Origin: Streptomyces sp. NBC_00414
GTDB taxonomy: Bacteria; Actinomycetota; Actinomycetes; Streptomycetales; Streptomycetaceae
Assembly (NCBI RefSeq): GCF_036038375.1
Contig: NZ_CP107935.1
Location: 8,928,001 to 8,992,000, forward strand
Length of the DNA: 64,000 nt
Reading direction: 5' to 3'
Shown: positions 53,401 to 60,700 of the stretch, piece after piece
How positions within the stretch are numbered: position 1 is the first letter of the stretch
Layout: each line of letters starts with the position of its first letter
Translations under genes and position numbers: made by a program
Notes under the pieces: generated by a model
What the model was told of the DNA's origin: nothing
Databases searched by the model: none
Seen by the model: the letters and a program-made list of their open reading frames with translations, nothing else

Positions 53401-53698
53401 CCCACACCGGTCCGACCCGCCGCACGTCGGGCGCGAGCGGCACCGGTACCAGGCCGGCCGCCAGTGCACCCCAGAACATCGGCTGGAAGTCCTCGCTGCG
53501 CTCCGCGAGCAGCGGCACACAGGTGCCCGGGGCGACCCCGGCAGCGCGGAGGCCGCCCGCCACACGCAGCGCCTCCTCAAGGAGTTGCCGGAAGGTGACG
53601 GTCACTTCGCTGCCGTCACCGTGGACGTGGACGACGACTTGTCCGGGGGCCCGGCGGGCCGCGTCCAGCAGTACGTCCAGCAGTGTGCGAGGAGTCAT
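41402..53698 (-). CDS. Hybrid FAAL-PKS-NRPS megasynthase with AAR-like terminal reductase
   Basis: One 4098-residue protein. Domains in order: fatty acyl-AMP ligase, 1-560 (FSSGSTGAPKG, SWMPYFHDMGLIG); ACP (Ser645 in LGGTSLKAM); KS, 710-1135 (Cys880 in DTACSSG, EAHGTGTAVGDP, GSVKTNVGH); AT, 1240-1560 (Ser1331 in GHSVGE, AFHS malonyl-type motif); KR, about 1830-2000 (TGGGGGLGSA, Ser/Tyr/Asn residues in SSVSS and SYAAANAF); ACP (Ser2129); C, 2196-2620 (HHAAADG); A, 2640-3140 (FTSGSTGRPK, YGPTETT, GTGKVDR); PCP (Ser3192); second C, 3250-3670 (HHLIGDG). The end (about 3705-4050) resembles cyanobacterial long-chain acyl-ACP reductase: TTGHAATVVSVVRTV, VAFVGLGSIGASSLELLL, and Cys4018 in GTLASCRVESLL. 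There is no DH, ER or thioesterase. The inferred route is fatty acid activation, one malonyl extension, ketoreduction, amidation with one amino acid, and possibly reductive release. Confidence 0.9.
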   Translation of the reverse strand: MTPRTLLDVLLDAARRAPGQVVVHVHGDGSEVTVTFRQLLEEALRVAGGLRAAGVAPGTCVPLLAERSEDFQPMFWGALAAGLVPVPLAPDVRRVGPVWEHLGRPPVVVDAACAEVADELPGPVQVLRLETLRECPTPAAPATPAPDDLAFLQFSSGSTGAPKGVELTHAAVVANLRQIVAVSALSEQDVLVSWMPYFHDMGLIGTHLAPLAARTKQVKIGPLSFAKNPGLWLDVTARHRGTVLSAANFALALAVRRIPDEVVSGLDLSAVRLILVGAEPISATVWRDFAAKLRPARLDPRAATPVYGLAEATLAVTFPPLGEVAAPVTLDRAALARGVVVERKPDDGVTGHEQDGGGTGREPGAGVAEREAGEDVLEVMDVGPPVPGCSVRITDDSRRTLGDRRVGHIEVRGPQLARGYHRLPDATALSFTDGWLRTGDLGFLRDGRLCVTGRHKDVLFLNGRTFHAPDTEEVASASPGLPPGTPVVIGSTDPVTGGERVVVFVPWARPPRAAAEVLDGVARRVRTALGHDDVRVLALPPSAFPRTTSGKLQRQRMRARFEAGTYRPAASSGIPAASAIPTPSATPTPPPPPAAPATGRKSRLPAPRSRSGMRQVVRRAWAQALRLPEASFGDDDRFSELGGTSLKAMETLAELEQALEITLGPAVLRNDTVAALTDHLLAMTDLASVEEAAAPHRSHGTTADGQTSSSTAVVAMACRFPGASTPEEFWELLTAGRDVVTEVPRDRWGTALPESAADGPMPTDSTGRWGAFLDDPAAFDAGHFGIGDEEARTLDPQARIFLELAHEALERAGYAGPRRRGLRVGVFAAVGDSGYRRILADASPAPSATTLTGNLPNLIAARVSHCLDLDGPALAVDTACSSGLVALHLARRSLADGECDIAVVGGVNLHLTPDGHQALEAAQALSPTGRSRAFSSAADGFVPGEGGAALVLRRLADTRRDGDDVLAVVRGTAVNNDGTSLSLMAPNPLRQREVITRAYEVCGVDPASVTYVEAHGTGTAVGDPIELRSLAHAFPVREGGPPRLLGSVKTNVGHLLNAAALPSLVKVVLTLRHGRLPASLHHTPPSPAVERSGFALVTETGPWPSADSSGPRRAGVNAFGFGGTNAHAVLEQAPPYPAPEPTDNDGPHLLTLSARGAAGLDAWASRLLGHLRAHPELDEGDVCRAAATARDEGPRRLAVVADGDLRERLAAATATGPAPGPGRLPGVVTGTVVNRPRTVFVFPGQGSLRPGQGRALYSTAPVYRDTLDEASALVGPVHGRELTAWCVEPDVDARAQAATEVAQPLLVAHGVALARQLRAWGVRPDALVGHSVGELTAACAGGMLSFADTLAFVAQRGRLMGASTPPGAMAAVRGADEEDVAALVAAAPEELAVAAYNGPGRLVMSGSPGAVERAMRELSARGAAVRALEVSRAFHSPLMEPIARELGDAASELGSLTGALPLMSTLTAEWRSRMDPDHLREHALRPVRFGRAVTRLLDEGYDTFVELGSRESLAGLVRAASAAWEPTDGADRDVHVVSAPLGPERSGTAQGDVAVGAGELMATVAHLWARGAALDRTELGGTGLGRTGSDRAGLDAGRRRVSLPPYPYQRRRYWPEAAQHGLLHHVTWQATPPSTALPPDSGESVLVTGPDSTAVYGLTRQLSDQGVLTAPTPGTRPQTVLLLAGPAAPGTAAEVERIQGELVTAFREALTLFDLTGADRLLVVTEDVHATGHGRERPDPMQAVLGGLTLAVPSESPGATANWVDLSSLDDAEHRLRAVLAEVAAPQAAGAVAWRGGRRLVRTVVPEAAVAPETVGLPGVRDRLPADGTFLITGGGGGLGSALARELARRGRPTLRLTGRSPQPPAGLLEELAALGADARYHRADLTSRDDVEALVAELPAPDAVFHAAGVVRPGSLRGTKVEETMEALGAKTLGTMLLSEALLRQGRSPGVCVAFSSVSSTVPGLAGALGSYAAANAFLDSFAGAERQAGRPWLSVNFGPFAETGLAADFAASALPRVTGGGGRPLSTAPALAALRSACGTDLAQLVLADRTSDHPDRARTRRPAACEPLPLPPSAADTDADADADVTRGTPLSGTAAVLRELLAQSLGIPASTVDDEAPFLSLGLDSLGAVDLVKRLERKVGRPLAATLFFEYRTIRELAAHLDADLTGIGSAPGTEQAATPAPTPPADGTPFALTPVQLALHTSSRLHPGVPARGHLRMTVRGPLDPHVLGRALAGLAERHGMLRLRIDDPGTGPVQRIAPAAPLSTWYEVRDRGAEQVTDLETALCNQPFDLTTEPPVRAVLFRQDAGVAHLLLVVHHAAADGYSLNVLAEELWSSYTALWRGEHPLPAPDAPSFAVYATTTARPSGTAASEADRGYWAERLAEHGAGRGEPLRLPYDGDPDAPPSGPLVQHHGSLDAPLTAGLERLAAAHDVSLFHLLLAAYVRCLSRWTGRRDIAVNVARARREERFPGLDRLVGPLADTLPLLCDSAPDEPVVALARRLRLGWLESEQHAGLSSLDLAALLPGGGPRTASPAGFSFARFPARMAADCPVEVRADAAGTGSAATRLSLLCWADGSTLRMSWNFPLPLFERRTVARLDREYRDELAALCTSFTEPPRAADASSGVVGRLLRQLRATPDATAVEADGSTLTYAALDRASHLLATRLRAEGVRAGGLVGLLTEPGPDTVIGVVGILRAGAGWVPLDPTYPPARLSDQLKRTNASALVCHAPTADTAELLGIDGDEVRAVRADSPPDNQTPVPMPVPAHLPAPVPDADADADAIAYVIFTSGSTGRPKAVPITYRSMENYLDWAIGTFGYRADDRLAQTASPCFDASVRQLLAPLLVGGTVVTVPRDLLRDPELLLAYAERTRITVWSSVPTLWEQVLSAAEERVRRGEGRPDLSALRWVHVGGEALPAAHVRRWFDLFGDGQRIANLYGPTETTVNATCHVVATRPADDVRALPIGRPVAGTDLAVVGADGTSCRAEEPGELLIAGVGLTPGYLGQPELTARAFTVRDGRRWYRSGDRVRLRADGVLDFLGRIDDQVKIRGNRVETGEVEAALQTHPGIARASVIAREGRLLAFVTARSGAGRAEPPELRRHLAGLLPPYMIPARITVMDGLPLSGTGKVDRRALAGLPADTATVTSGTTPPSAASPSTEEQLAVIWRELLDLDAVSPEDDFFDLGGDSLLVLQVFARLGETGAALPRPTVIYDNRTLAKLAAAVDAAATQRHPAPAGPMTTADHAAPFPVTPAQRGFLLAEALSPGGGGSWPARLRLSGPLDPEVFQAAVDLLVERHGMLRTVFPAGARPPVQQELPPSLRLPVVFETLTEPAEVDERAAAEAARRFEPWAWPLLRLRVLTLGEREHVLLVHAHHLIGDGYSAALLVQELTAVYDRLTAGHAPGLPALRATFRDYALLPAEAEPAAATDTAERRARVDALYRQPMLRAAEGEDGAGPVSAGFEVAGFVLDAGLTAALRVLAAKAGATLYAPLLTAYHQQLSQLTGQADVVVGLAVSGRDRPLPDVHRIFGPFATAVPVRPSIARGDERSGDFDASLRRVVAEVEEARRYEDIVPRNADGLPLTSQFFFTFLDFSVLESPNGQALTVSWDDGDSAFAPPSSATDVFLAARPEGTGLRVTVRGSAAAFSPATLEDFARALQERLAHAVNPSAVAPFTAQSHAVNPRAENPHDASRPSGPRETRETMDAALVGYLPAPGHLARLAGLPEDALRRDDLRRMLFPDGAPRLLETVRTPLGRSGFVCVPLFSDELARDPGLVAHTARAVSLASSLGARCVSLAGMIPSLTGYGFDVLRSTNLGPAAVTTGHAATVVSVVRTVHAALDATGQDLADLDVAFVGLGSIGASSLELLLSRAARPPRRLLLCDAPGSGPRLRQLARRLTKCGRAGAVEVMESRPALPDAVYGAGLLVTAVSSPVALLDVDRLQPGTVVVDDSFPHCFDTGRALARMRDRQDVLVLGGGLLHLGDLSRETAEGLPAAAAAGYLAQPWLEGTLASCRVESLLHAADPQLPPVHGLVDETTALAHWEAVERAGVTAGPLHLLGHTVGAATPRGVRMAGARMAGVRVTGPRPSPRQPY
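45345..45368 (-). repeat. GCGTCG microsatellite inside the adenylation domain
   Basis: Four exact gcgtcg units encode an Asp-Ala run immediately before the A3 motif region (IAYVIFTSGSTG). The preceding linker is a Pro-Met-Val-rich low-complexity stretch, so the insertion lies between structural elements. Confidence 0.8.
47438..47467 (-). repeat. GTCGGC microsatellite in the KR-ACP linker
   Basis: Five units (one with a single change) encode an Asp-Ala run in the linker before the second ACP. It is the same kind of hexamer as in cvnA and the adenylation domain. Confidence 0.8.
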
Positions 53699-53800
53699 GG
53701 GTCCGTTCGATCGTGCGTGGGCGGATCGTCAGTGCGTGAGCGAAGCGTCTGCGCGGGGAGAAACGGAGGCGGCGCGCTGCGGGGGCTCCAAGTATGAAGA

Positions 53801-53863
53801 AGGCACAGGCCCCTGGCCCGTTCCCGGTTCGGTGACCGGGGAACGGGCCAGGGGCCTGTGCCT
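53801..53863. terminator. Very long perfect hairpin between lectin gene and megasynthase
   Basis: Two 25-base arms (53801-53825 and 53839-53863) are perfect reverse complements, and the 13-base loop contains three more pairs. It lies 94 bases after the B-lectin stop and 103 bases before the megasynthase start, both on the minus strand. It should end lectin transcription and insulate the megasynthase promoter. Confidence 0.88.
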
Positions 53864-53956
53864 GTGTCCGTGTGTGCCCGCGTCCGGCGCGGCCGGCCGC
53901 GCACTCCGGGCCTGCTGCCCGCGGACACTTCTGGCGGGCGGGCTCGCCGCGCGGCG

Positions 53957-54943
53957 TCAGGTCGACCAGATGACTCCGCCGTTGTGCAGGACGACCACCT
54001 TGCCGTCGGCCCGGAGGATCAGCTGGGCGTTCGCGTGGCCGTGGCTCCGGGAGGCCCAGATCGGGCGGTCGTCGCCGTTGTGGATGACGAGGTTGCCGTC
54101 CTCCTGGAAGATCGCCCGGTGGTTGGTGCCGAAGGTCATGGACGCCCAGATGGGCTTGTTCTTCTCGTTGTACACGACGAGGTTGCCGTCGGACTGCATG
54201 GTCATGCGGATGCGGTTGGTGCTCCAGGACTGGCCGGACTGCAGGACGCTGGTCGCGTAGACGGTCTTGGTGCCCCAGTTCGGCTTCGGGTCCGCCTTGG
54301 GCTTGGCCTTCGGCGTGGACTTCGCCTTCTTCGCGGGCGGGCTGCTCGTCTTGGTCTCCGGCGAGGGCGCGACGGCCTTCGGGACGACCTTCGGCGCCTC
54401 GGTCTTCTTCGGCTTCTCCTTGTGGGGGGACGAACTGGGCTTCTCGGCCACGTAGTCGTCGAGGCCGGCGGGCGCGGAACTCGCGTTCAGGACGGTGTCG
54501 GAGCCGTCCGCGGCCAGTCCCTTGGTGTCGGGCCGTCCGTCGTCCCGCGCGCTGCCGGCCAGCAGCAGCGGTATCGCGATCAGGACGGCGCCCGCGATCG
54601 CGGCACCCGCCAGGACCGGCTTGCGGGGACGCCCGCTGCTGACGCCCGTGCCGGTCTTGGTGCCCGGCGGCGTCGTGCCGACGGCCGCCGCCACGGCGAC
54701 GCCCTCCTCGGGCGCCTCGGCGGTGTCGGCGGCCGGGGGTGCCGCCGGGGGGGCGGTGGTCTCACCGGCGGGGCCGGTGCCGCTCTCCTCGGCCGGGGCG
54801 GTGCCGGACTCCGCCTCGGGGGCCGCGGCAGGGCTCGGCGCCCGCGTCTCCGGTGCCGCGGACGCGGGCGGGGACTCGGCCTCCTCCGGGCGGGCGGCGG
54901 CCGCCTCCGCGTTCGCGCCGGGGGTGGGTTGCTGGGGGGACAT
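53957..54943 (-). CDS. Membrane-anchored bulb-type (B-) lectin protein
   Basis: A 328-residue protein. A 100-residue Ala/Pro/Glu-rich disordered start is followed by a basic patch and one TM helix (PVLAGAAIAGAVLIAIPLLL, near 106-126). A Lys/Pro-rich linker then leads to a B-lectin domain (about 220-328). The domain carries three QxDxNxVxY-like mannose-binding repeats: MQSDGNLVVYN, FQEDGNLVIHN and LRADGKVVVLHN; the third is the most altered. Topology suggests the lectin faces outward. The ATG at 54943 has GAGGAGGAG 6 nt upstream. It is divergent from the type VII-associated genes and shares its layout with the ricin-type protein at 56323. Confidence 0.85.
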   Translation of the reverse strand: MSPQQPTPGANAEAAAARPEEAESPPASAAPETRAPSPAAAPEAESGTAPAEESGTGPAGETTAPPAAPPAADTAEAPEEGVAVAAAVGTTPPGTKTGTGVSSGRPRKPVLAGAAIAGAVLIAIPLLLAGSARDDGRPDTKGLAADGSDTVLNASSAPAGLDDYVAEKPSSSPHKEKPKKTEAPKVVPKAVAPSPETKTSSPPAKKAKSTPKAKPKADPKPNWGTKTVYATSVLQSGQSWSTNRIRMTMQSDGNLVVYNEKNKPIWASMTFGTNHRAIFQEDGNLVIHNGDDRPIWASRSHGHANAQLILRADGKVVVLHNGGVIWST

Positions 54944-55486
54944 GCGGTACTCCTCCTCGGTGGCGGAGCTGTCGGTGGTGGGCACGGGCCCGAACAACGG
55001 CCGGCCGGACCAACGTCAGCTGTCTCGGCGGGCGTTGGTCATGTGCCGCGTCGAGGTGGGCCGGTCCGGCTCGATCCTGGTCGTCGAGTTCCTTATGACC
55101 CGCCGCGGTGGCGGCCGCGGACCGATCCGATGCCCTCCTGAACTGCGAGGTCTTCCCGTACGGGCCCTGGCTTGGACGTCCGGGCGGAAGGCACTTGTAC
55201 GTGGACGGGTCCGATGGCACACCCAACCTAGCCCGTCACGGGGCCGACAGCAGCACCCTCAGCCCCAACCGCCCCACCGCTTTGTCCACCCACGCCTCAC
55301 TGCTCCCGGAAAGTTCTCCACCCGGGCAGCAAACGGGCACGCGGCTGCCCGATACGGGTCCGCCCCAACGCCCCACGCGTGGGACCGGTGTGGCATTCTG
55401 TTGGCTCCCCGATCTGATCAATGTCGGCTTGCGCGCACGTGGTGCGGCACTCAGGATTTCGTACGGACCGAAGAGTTCAGGTGAAG
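54944..55486. other. Divergent promoter region of the lectin and T7SS genes
   Basis: A 543-base gap between divergent starts. It must carry promoters in both directions. No long dyad or ORF with coding character is evident; short open frames here lack good start sites. The sequence from about 55390 to 55480 is less GC-rich and is the likeliest site of the plus-strand promoter. Confidence 0.5.
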
Positions 55487-56326
55487 ATGCGGCCCGGAGA
55501 ACGGCAAGAGGGCAGGCACGACGCCTCGCCCGTGCTGCCCGATGACTCCCGCCCGACCGCCGTCCCCGAGTCACCTGTCGTCGTCACTACGGACGCCACG
55601 GACACCAGAGGCGCTGCCCCGGACACCGAAGGCGCCACGGACGCCACGGATGGCACCGAGGCAGTCGACACCCCTGACATACCCGAGGCTGTCCGGGACG
55701 CCGCCCGCCGCGCGCCAGGGCACTGGATCGGGGTGGTCGACCCGGAGTGGACCGAGGAGCGGACCCCGCCCGAGTGGGCGGTCCTGGGCGAATGGCAGTC
55801 GGACGAGAGCGGGGGCGTGGGTGACTACCGCGCCAACCCGGAGTACCGGCCCTCGGCCCAGGTGCTCGGCTGGCCGGAGCCCACCGACCCGGTGGACGCG
55901 GCGGCGCAGCGGGCCGCCACCGGCTACGGCTCGGTGGACGAGGCGATCGCGGCGCTCGCCGAGGCGCAGGTCACCGTGGTGCGCGCGCCGGACGGCGGGC
56001 CGCTCACGGCCACCGGGCAGGACGGGGCCACTGTGGTCCTGTTGTTCACCTCACCGGCACACGAGTTCATGTCCCCGGTACTTCGCCATGGCACGCTTCC
56101 GGCCCGGGAGTTGGCCCGCTCGCTGAGTGGGTCGGGCACCCTGCTGATGGTCAACGCCGGGGCCGCGGCCCCCTTGCTCGTCCCGGCGGACAGTCTTCTC
56201 GGTCCCGTACGCGGACCGGGCGTCGAGGCGATGCCCGCAGCGGACGCCGGGGTGGCCGGGCCCCGGACCGACAGTTCTTCCGAACTCCACTCCCACAGCC
56301 CCCACATCGCAGGGAGGACCCCGTGA
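55487..56326 (+). CDS. Type VII secretion system-associated protein
   Basis: A 279-residue protein. After a disordered Thr/Asp-rich start the conserved region reads RRAPGHWIGVVDPEWTEERTPPEWAVLGEWQSDESG, YRANPEYRPSAQVLGWPEPTDPVDAAAQRAATGYG and VLLFTSPAHEF, matching the protein that accompanies Streptomyces T7SS loci. It looks like two SseB-like halves, the second being VTVVRAPDGGPLTATGQDG. The role in secretion is not known. The ATG at 55487 is chosen; a GTG at 55481 is in frame. The next gene overlaps by 4 bases. Confidence 0.85.
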   Translation: MRPGERQEGRHDASPVLPDDSRPTAVPESPVVVTTDATDTRGAAPDTEGATDATDGTEAVDTPDIPEAVRDAARRAPGHWIGVVDPEWTEERTPPEWAVLGEWQSDESGGVGDYRANPEYRPSAQVLGWPEPTDPVDAAAQRAATGYGSVDEAIAALAEAQVTVVRAPDGGPLTATGQDGATVVLLFTSPAHEFMSPVLRHGTLPARELARSLSGSGTLLMVNAGAAAPLLVPADSLLGPVRGPGVEAMPAADAGVAGPRTDSSSELHSHSPHIAGRTP

Positions 56327-57603
56327 CACGTTCGACCCAGCAGGACCCCGCCTCCCAGAGTGCCGAGTCCGGTTCAGGTTCCGGCTCCGGCGCGGGTTCC
56401 GCTTCCGGCTCCGGCTCCGGCGGCGAGGAGACGGCCGCGACCTCCGCGGCCGCCACCGTCGCCGAGCCCAAGCCCAGGCCCGAACCCACGGCCACGCCGG
56501 AGTCCGACCCCACGCCCGAGTCCGGGCCCGCGGCGACAGCCACGCCGGGCGCGGCCCCCGAGCCCGGGACCGAGCCTGGAGCCGGGACAGAGCCCGGGGC
56601 CGGGCCCGAGAGCGGGTCGGCTTCCGGCAGTCGGTCCGAGGCCGAATCCGAGCCTGACACCGAGCCCGAGACGGATTCCGAGCTGGAATCCGGGACCGAC
56701 CCCAGCGCCGCCGCGGAAGCCAAGAGCCGACTGCCCGCGCTCGTACGGACCATGACCGCGACCGCCATCGACCGGCCGCAGCAGCAGACCGGACCGGTGG
56801 GCCGGCCCGGTAAGGCGGTGCTGGCCGGGGCCGCCGTAGCGGGAGCGCTGCTCGTGTCCGTGCCGCTGCTGATGCTCGGCGGGGACGACGACAACGACCG
56901 CAGGGGACCGGCGTCCGCGGGAACCGTGCTCGGTGGGAACGCCCAGGACGTACCGGGCGAGTTCGCGGAGACCTCGCCCGACACCGGGTCCTCGGGCGGC
57001 GGGAAGAAGGACCCCGTCAAGCAGGGCAAGTCGCCGCAGAACGCCGCTACTTCCGCCCCGGCGAAGAGCGAGGGCAAGGGCAAGGGCGAGGGCAAGGACG
57101 CAGACGAGCCGAAGAAGGACACCGCCGCCCAGAAGGACGAGCCGAAGAAGCAGGGCGGCGGGACGAAGTCCGGCGGTGGCGGCAGCAAGCCCGCCAAGTC
57201 CGGTTCGGGCGTGACCCTGAGTGCCGCCGTCTCCCTGCGCAGTCACCTCTCGGGCAAGTGCATCGACGTACCGGGCAGTGATTTCGGCGATGGCAAGAAG
57301 CTGTTCGTGTGGGACTGCAACGGCGGTGCCGCGCAGAAATGGCAGTTCGCCTCCGACGGCACCGTCCGCATCAAGGGCTACTGCCTGGACGTGGCCAACG
57401 CGAACTACAACGACGGCACACCCATCCAGATCGCCCGGTGCAGCGGCAACGCAGCGCAGAAGTTCGTACTGAACTCCAGCCACGACCTGGTGAACACCGT
57501 CGTCGGCAAGTGTGTCGACATCAAGGACAACAACCGGGGCAGCGGTGCCTGGCTGCAGCTGTGGAGCTGCGCGGGGACCGACAACCAGAAGTGGAGCGTC
57601 TGA
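56323..57603 (+). CDS. Membrane-anchored ricin-type (R-) lectin protein
   Basis: A 426-residue protein. The first 150 residues are a Gly/Ser then Pro/Glu/Thr-rich disordered region. One TM helix (AVLAGAAVAGALLVSVPLLML) lies near 165-185. A Gly/Lys-rich linker leads to a ricin B-type beta-trefoil (about 300-426) with GKCIDVPGSDFGDG, WDCNGGAAQKWQF, GYCLDVANANYNDGTPIQIARC and WSCAGTDNQKWSV, the QxW pattern of sugar-binding subdomains. The GTG start overlaps the previous stop (GTGA). Design matches the B-lectin gene on the other side of the T7SS-associated gene, including the helix sequence. Confidence 0.88.
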   Translation: MTRSTQQDPASQSAESGSGSGSGAGSASGSGSGGEETAATSAAATVAEPKPRPEPTATPESDPTPESGPAATATPGAAPEPGTEPGAGTEPGAGPESGSASGSRSEAESEPDTEPETDSELESGTDPSAAAEAKSRLPALVRTMTATAIDRPQQQTGPVGRPGKAVLAGAAVAGALLVSVPLLMLGGDDDNDRRGPASAGTVLGGNAQDVPGEFAETSPDTGSSGGGKKDPVKQGKSPQNAATSAPAKSEGKGKGEGKDADEPKKDTAAQKDEPKKQGGGTKSGGGGSKPAKSGSGVTLSAAVSLRSHLSGKCIDVPGSDFGDGKKLFVWDCNGGAAQKWQFASDGTVRIKGYCLDVANANYNDGTPIQIARCSGNAAQKFVLNSSHDLVNTVVGKCVDIKDNNRGSGAWLQLWSCAGTDNQKWSV

Positions 57604-57769
57604 GACAAGGCGCACGCAGCCCGAGAGGGCCCCCGGAGAGCCCGGGAGCACCCCTCTCGGCACCCGCCCGCCCCAGGGCGAGGCATGATGGCACCGTCGG
57701 TTTCACCGACACGCGCCCCCGGTGAGGGGGCGCCCGTAGCTGAAGCCCCCGTGGCAAGGAGGTTGGTGC

Positions 57770-60700
57770 GTGTCGCGCCAGGTACTGACGGTCGGTCCGG
57801 GGGACCGGGATCGCTACCGGACGATCGGTGAGGCACTCTCGGCTGCCCGTACCGGCGCGCTCATCAGCGTCCGGCCCGGGACGTACGCGGAGAACCTGGT
57901 GATCAACACCAGGGTCACCCTCACCGCCGAAGAGGGCCGGGGCACCGTGGAGATCCGGCCGCGCTCGGGCAGTGTGCTCGCGCTGCGCGCCGACGCCGTG
58001 ATGCTCTCCGAACTGACCCTGCGCGGCGGCGACGCCGAGCAGCCCGCCGTGGACGTCCGGCGCGGGCAGGCCGCGCTGGACGGCTGCGAGATCATCGGCT
58101 CCGCATGGACCGCGCTGCTGGCCGGGGGCACCGGCTCGCTCGCGCTGCGGGAATGCCGGGTGAGCAACTCGCAGGGCGCGGGCATCGTGGTCACCTCGAC
58201 CACGCCCACCACCGTGGAGTCCTGCACCTTCGAACACCTCGGCACCAGCGGCCTGGTCATCGCGGAACAGGGCGAGGCACGCGTCCGCGGCTGCACGGTG
58301 CGCGACGCCCGCGGCAACGGACTGCTCGCCAACGGCGAGGCCCGCGGCACCGTCGAGGACTGCGACATCTCCTCCACCGACAAGCCCTCCATCGCTCTGG
58401 AGGAGAACAGCGCCCTCTCGGTGATCCGCACCGTGGTCCACGACACCAGCACCGGGGTGCACCTGAGCAGCGCGGGCCGTACGACGCTGGAGGACCTCCG
58501 CGTCACCGGGGCGTCGGGGAACGGGATCGTCCTGGCCAAGGGCACCGACCCGGTGCTCCGCCGCTGCCGCGTCTCGCGCACCCGCGGACACGGCGTGCTC
58601 GTCACCGATCGCTCGCGCGGCACCTTCGAGGACTGCTGGGTGGACGGCGCGCAGGGCGCGGCCCTGCGGGTCGCCGGAGCGGCCTCCCCGGCCCTGACCG
58701 GCCTGACGGTCCGCGACTGCGACCAGACCGGACTGCTCCTGGAGGAGGACTCGGCGGCGGAGCTCGACCACCTGGAGGTGATCGGCGGCTCGCCCGCGAT
58801 CGCGGTGCGCGGCGGCGCCAACCCGCTGCTGCGCCGGGCCCGGCTGGTGGAGCCCACCGGTGACGGCATCGTGGTCTCCAAGGACGCCCGAGGCCGCGCC
58901 GAGGACTGCGAGATCGTCCGGCCGAAGGGCGCGGGAGTACGTGTCGCCTCCGGCAGCACCCTCTACCTGGCCGGCGGCGGAGTCTCCGACACGACGACCA
59001 ACGGCCTGGTCGTGGAGGACGGCGGCAACGTCACCGTCCGCGACTTCCGCATCGAGATATCCGGCGAGGAAGGCGTGGTCGTCGCCTCGGGCGGCGAGCT
59101 GACCGCCAACCGCACCTCGGTGCACGCCCCCAGGGGCCACGGCTTCCTGCTCCGCGAGGGCGCGCTCGCCTCGCTCAGCGGCTGCGAGGTCTCCGGCGGC
59201 GCCCAGGACGGCTTCCGGGTGGAGTCCACCGCACCCGTCTCCGTGGTGAACTGCCTCGCCCGGGAGAACGAGGGCGGCGGCCTGGTGCAGACCGCCCCCG
59301 GCGAGCGGCTGGCCGTGGAGGGCCTGAACAGCACCGGCAACGGCAAGCGGGACGCCTGGGGTTCCGGCAGCGCCGAGAACACCGACCCGGCAGGATCAGG
59401 CGCCGCCGACGCGCCCGCCGCGGACCGTCCCGAGGGCCCGCTCGGCGCCCTCAACGCGCTCATCGGCCTGGAGAACGTCAAGCAGCAGGTACGTACGCTG
59501 GTCAACCTGACCCAGCTCGCGCAGCGCCGCGAACAGCTCGGCATGTCGGCCCCGCCGATGAGCCGGCACCTCATCTTCGCGGGCCCGCCCGGCACCGGTA
59601 AGACCACCGTCGCCCGCCTCTACGGGTCGATCCTCGCCGAACTGGGTTCGCTGCGCAGCGGGCACCTGGTGGAGGTCTCCCGCGCCGACCTGGTCGCACA
59701 GGTCGTCGGCGGTACCGCCATCAAGACCACCGAGACCTTCCAACGGGCCCTCGGCGGCGTGCTGTTCGTCGACGAGGCGTACACCCTCACCTCGGACAGC
59801 AACAACGGCGGCGCCGACTTCGGCCGCGAGGCGGTGGACACCCTGCTGAAGCTGATGGAGGACCACCGCGACGACGTGGTGGTGGTCGCCGCCGGCTACT
59901 CCCGCGAGATGGACTCCTTCCTGGCCTCCAACCCGGGTCTGGCCTCGCGTTTCTCGCGCACGGTCGAGTTCGAGAACTACTCGGTGCCCGAACTGGTCGC
60001 GATCATGGAGAACATGTGCGCCCAGCACCAGTACGAGCTGGGCGAGGGCACCGAGGCGGCGCTGGCCGCGCACTTCGAGGCGATGCCCCGGGACGCCGGC
60101 TTCGGCAACGGCCGTGCGGCCCGCGGGGTGTTCGAGGAGATGGTGGACAGACAGGCGGTCCGGCTCGCCTCCCTGCAGCAGGTCGGCGAGCGCGACCTGC
60201 GCCTGCTGCTGCCCGAGGACGTCTCCGCGACCGCCGGCACGAAGGCCTCCGAGACCGCGGCACCGGCCGACGACCCGCTGACCCGCCTCGGCGACATGAT
60301 CGGCCTGGCCGAGGTGAAGCGCGAGGTCGCGGACCTGGTCAACCTCATCACCACGGCCCGCCACCGGGCCGCCGCCGGACTGCCGGTGCCCTCGCTCAGC
60401 AACCACCTGGTCTTCACCGGCCCGCCCGGTACGGGCAAGACGACCGTCGCCCGTCTCTACGGGGAGATCCTGACCCAGCTCGGCATCCTCCAGCGGGGCC
60501 AGCTGGTCGAGGCGGCCCGTGCCGACCTGGTCGGCCGCTACATCGGCCACACCGCCCAGCTCACCCGCGAGGTCTTCGAAAAGGCCCGTGGCGGCGTGCT
60601 GTTCATCGACGAGGCGTACACCCTCACCCCGAAGGGCGGCGGCGCCGACTTCGGCCAGGAGGCGGTGGACACCCTGCTGAAGCTGATGGAGGACCACCGC

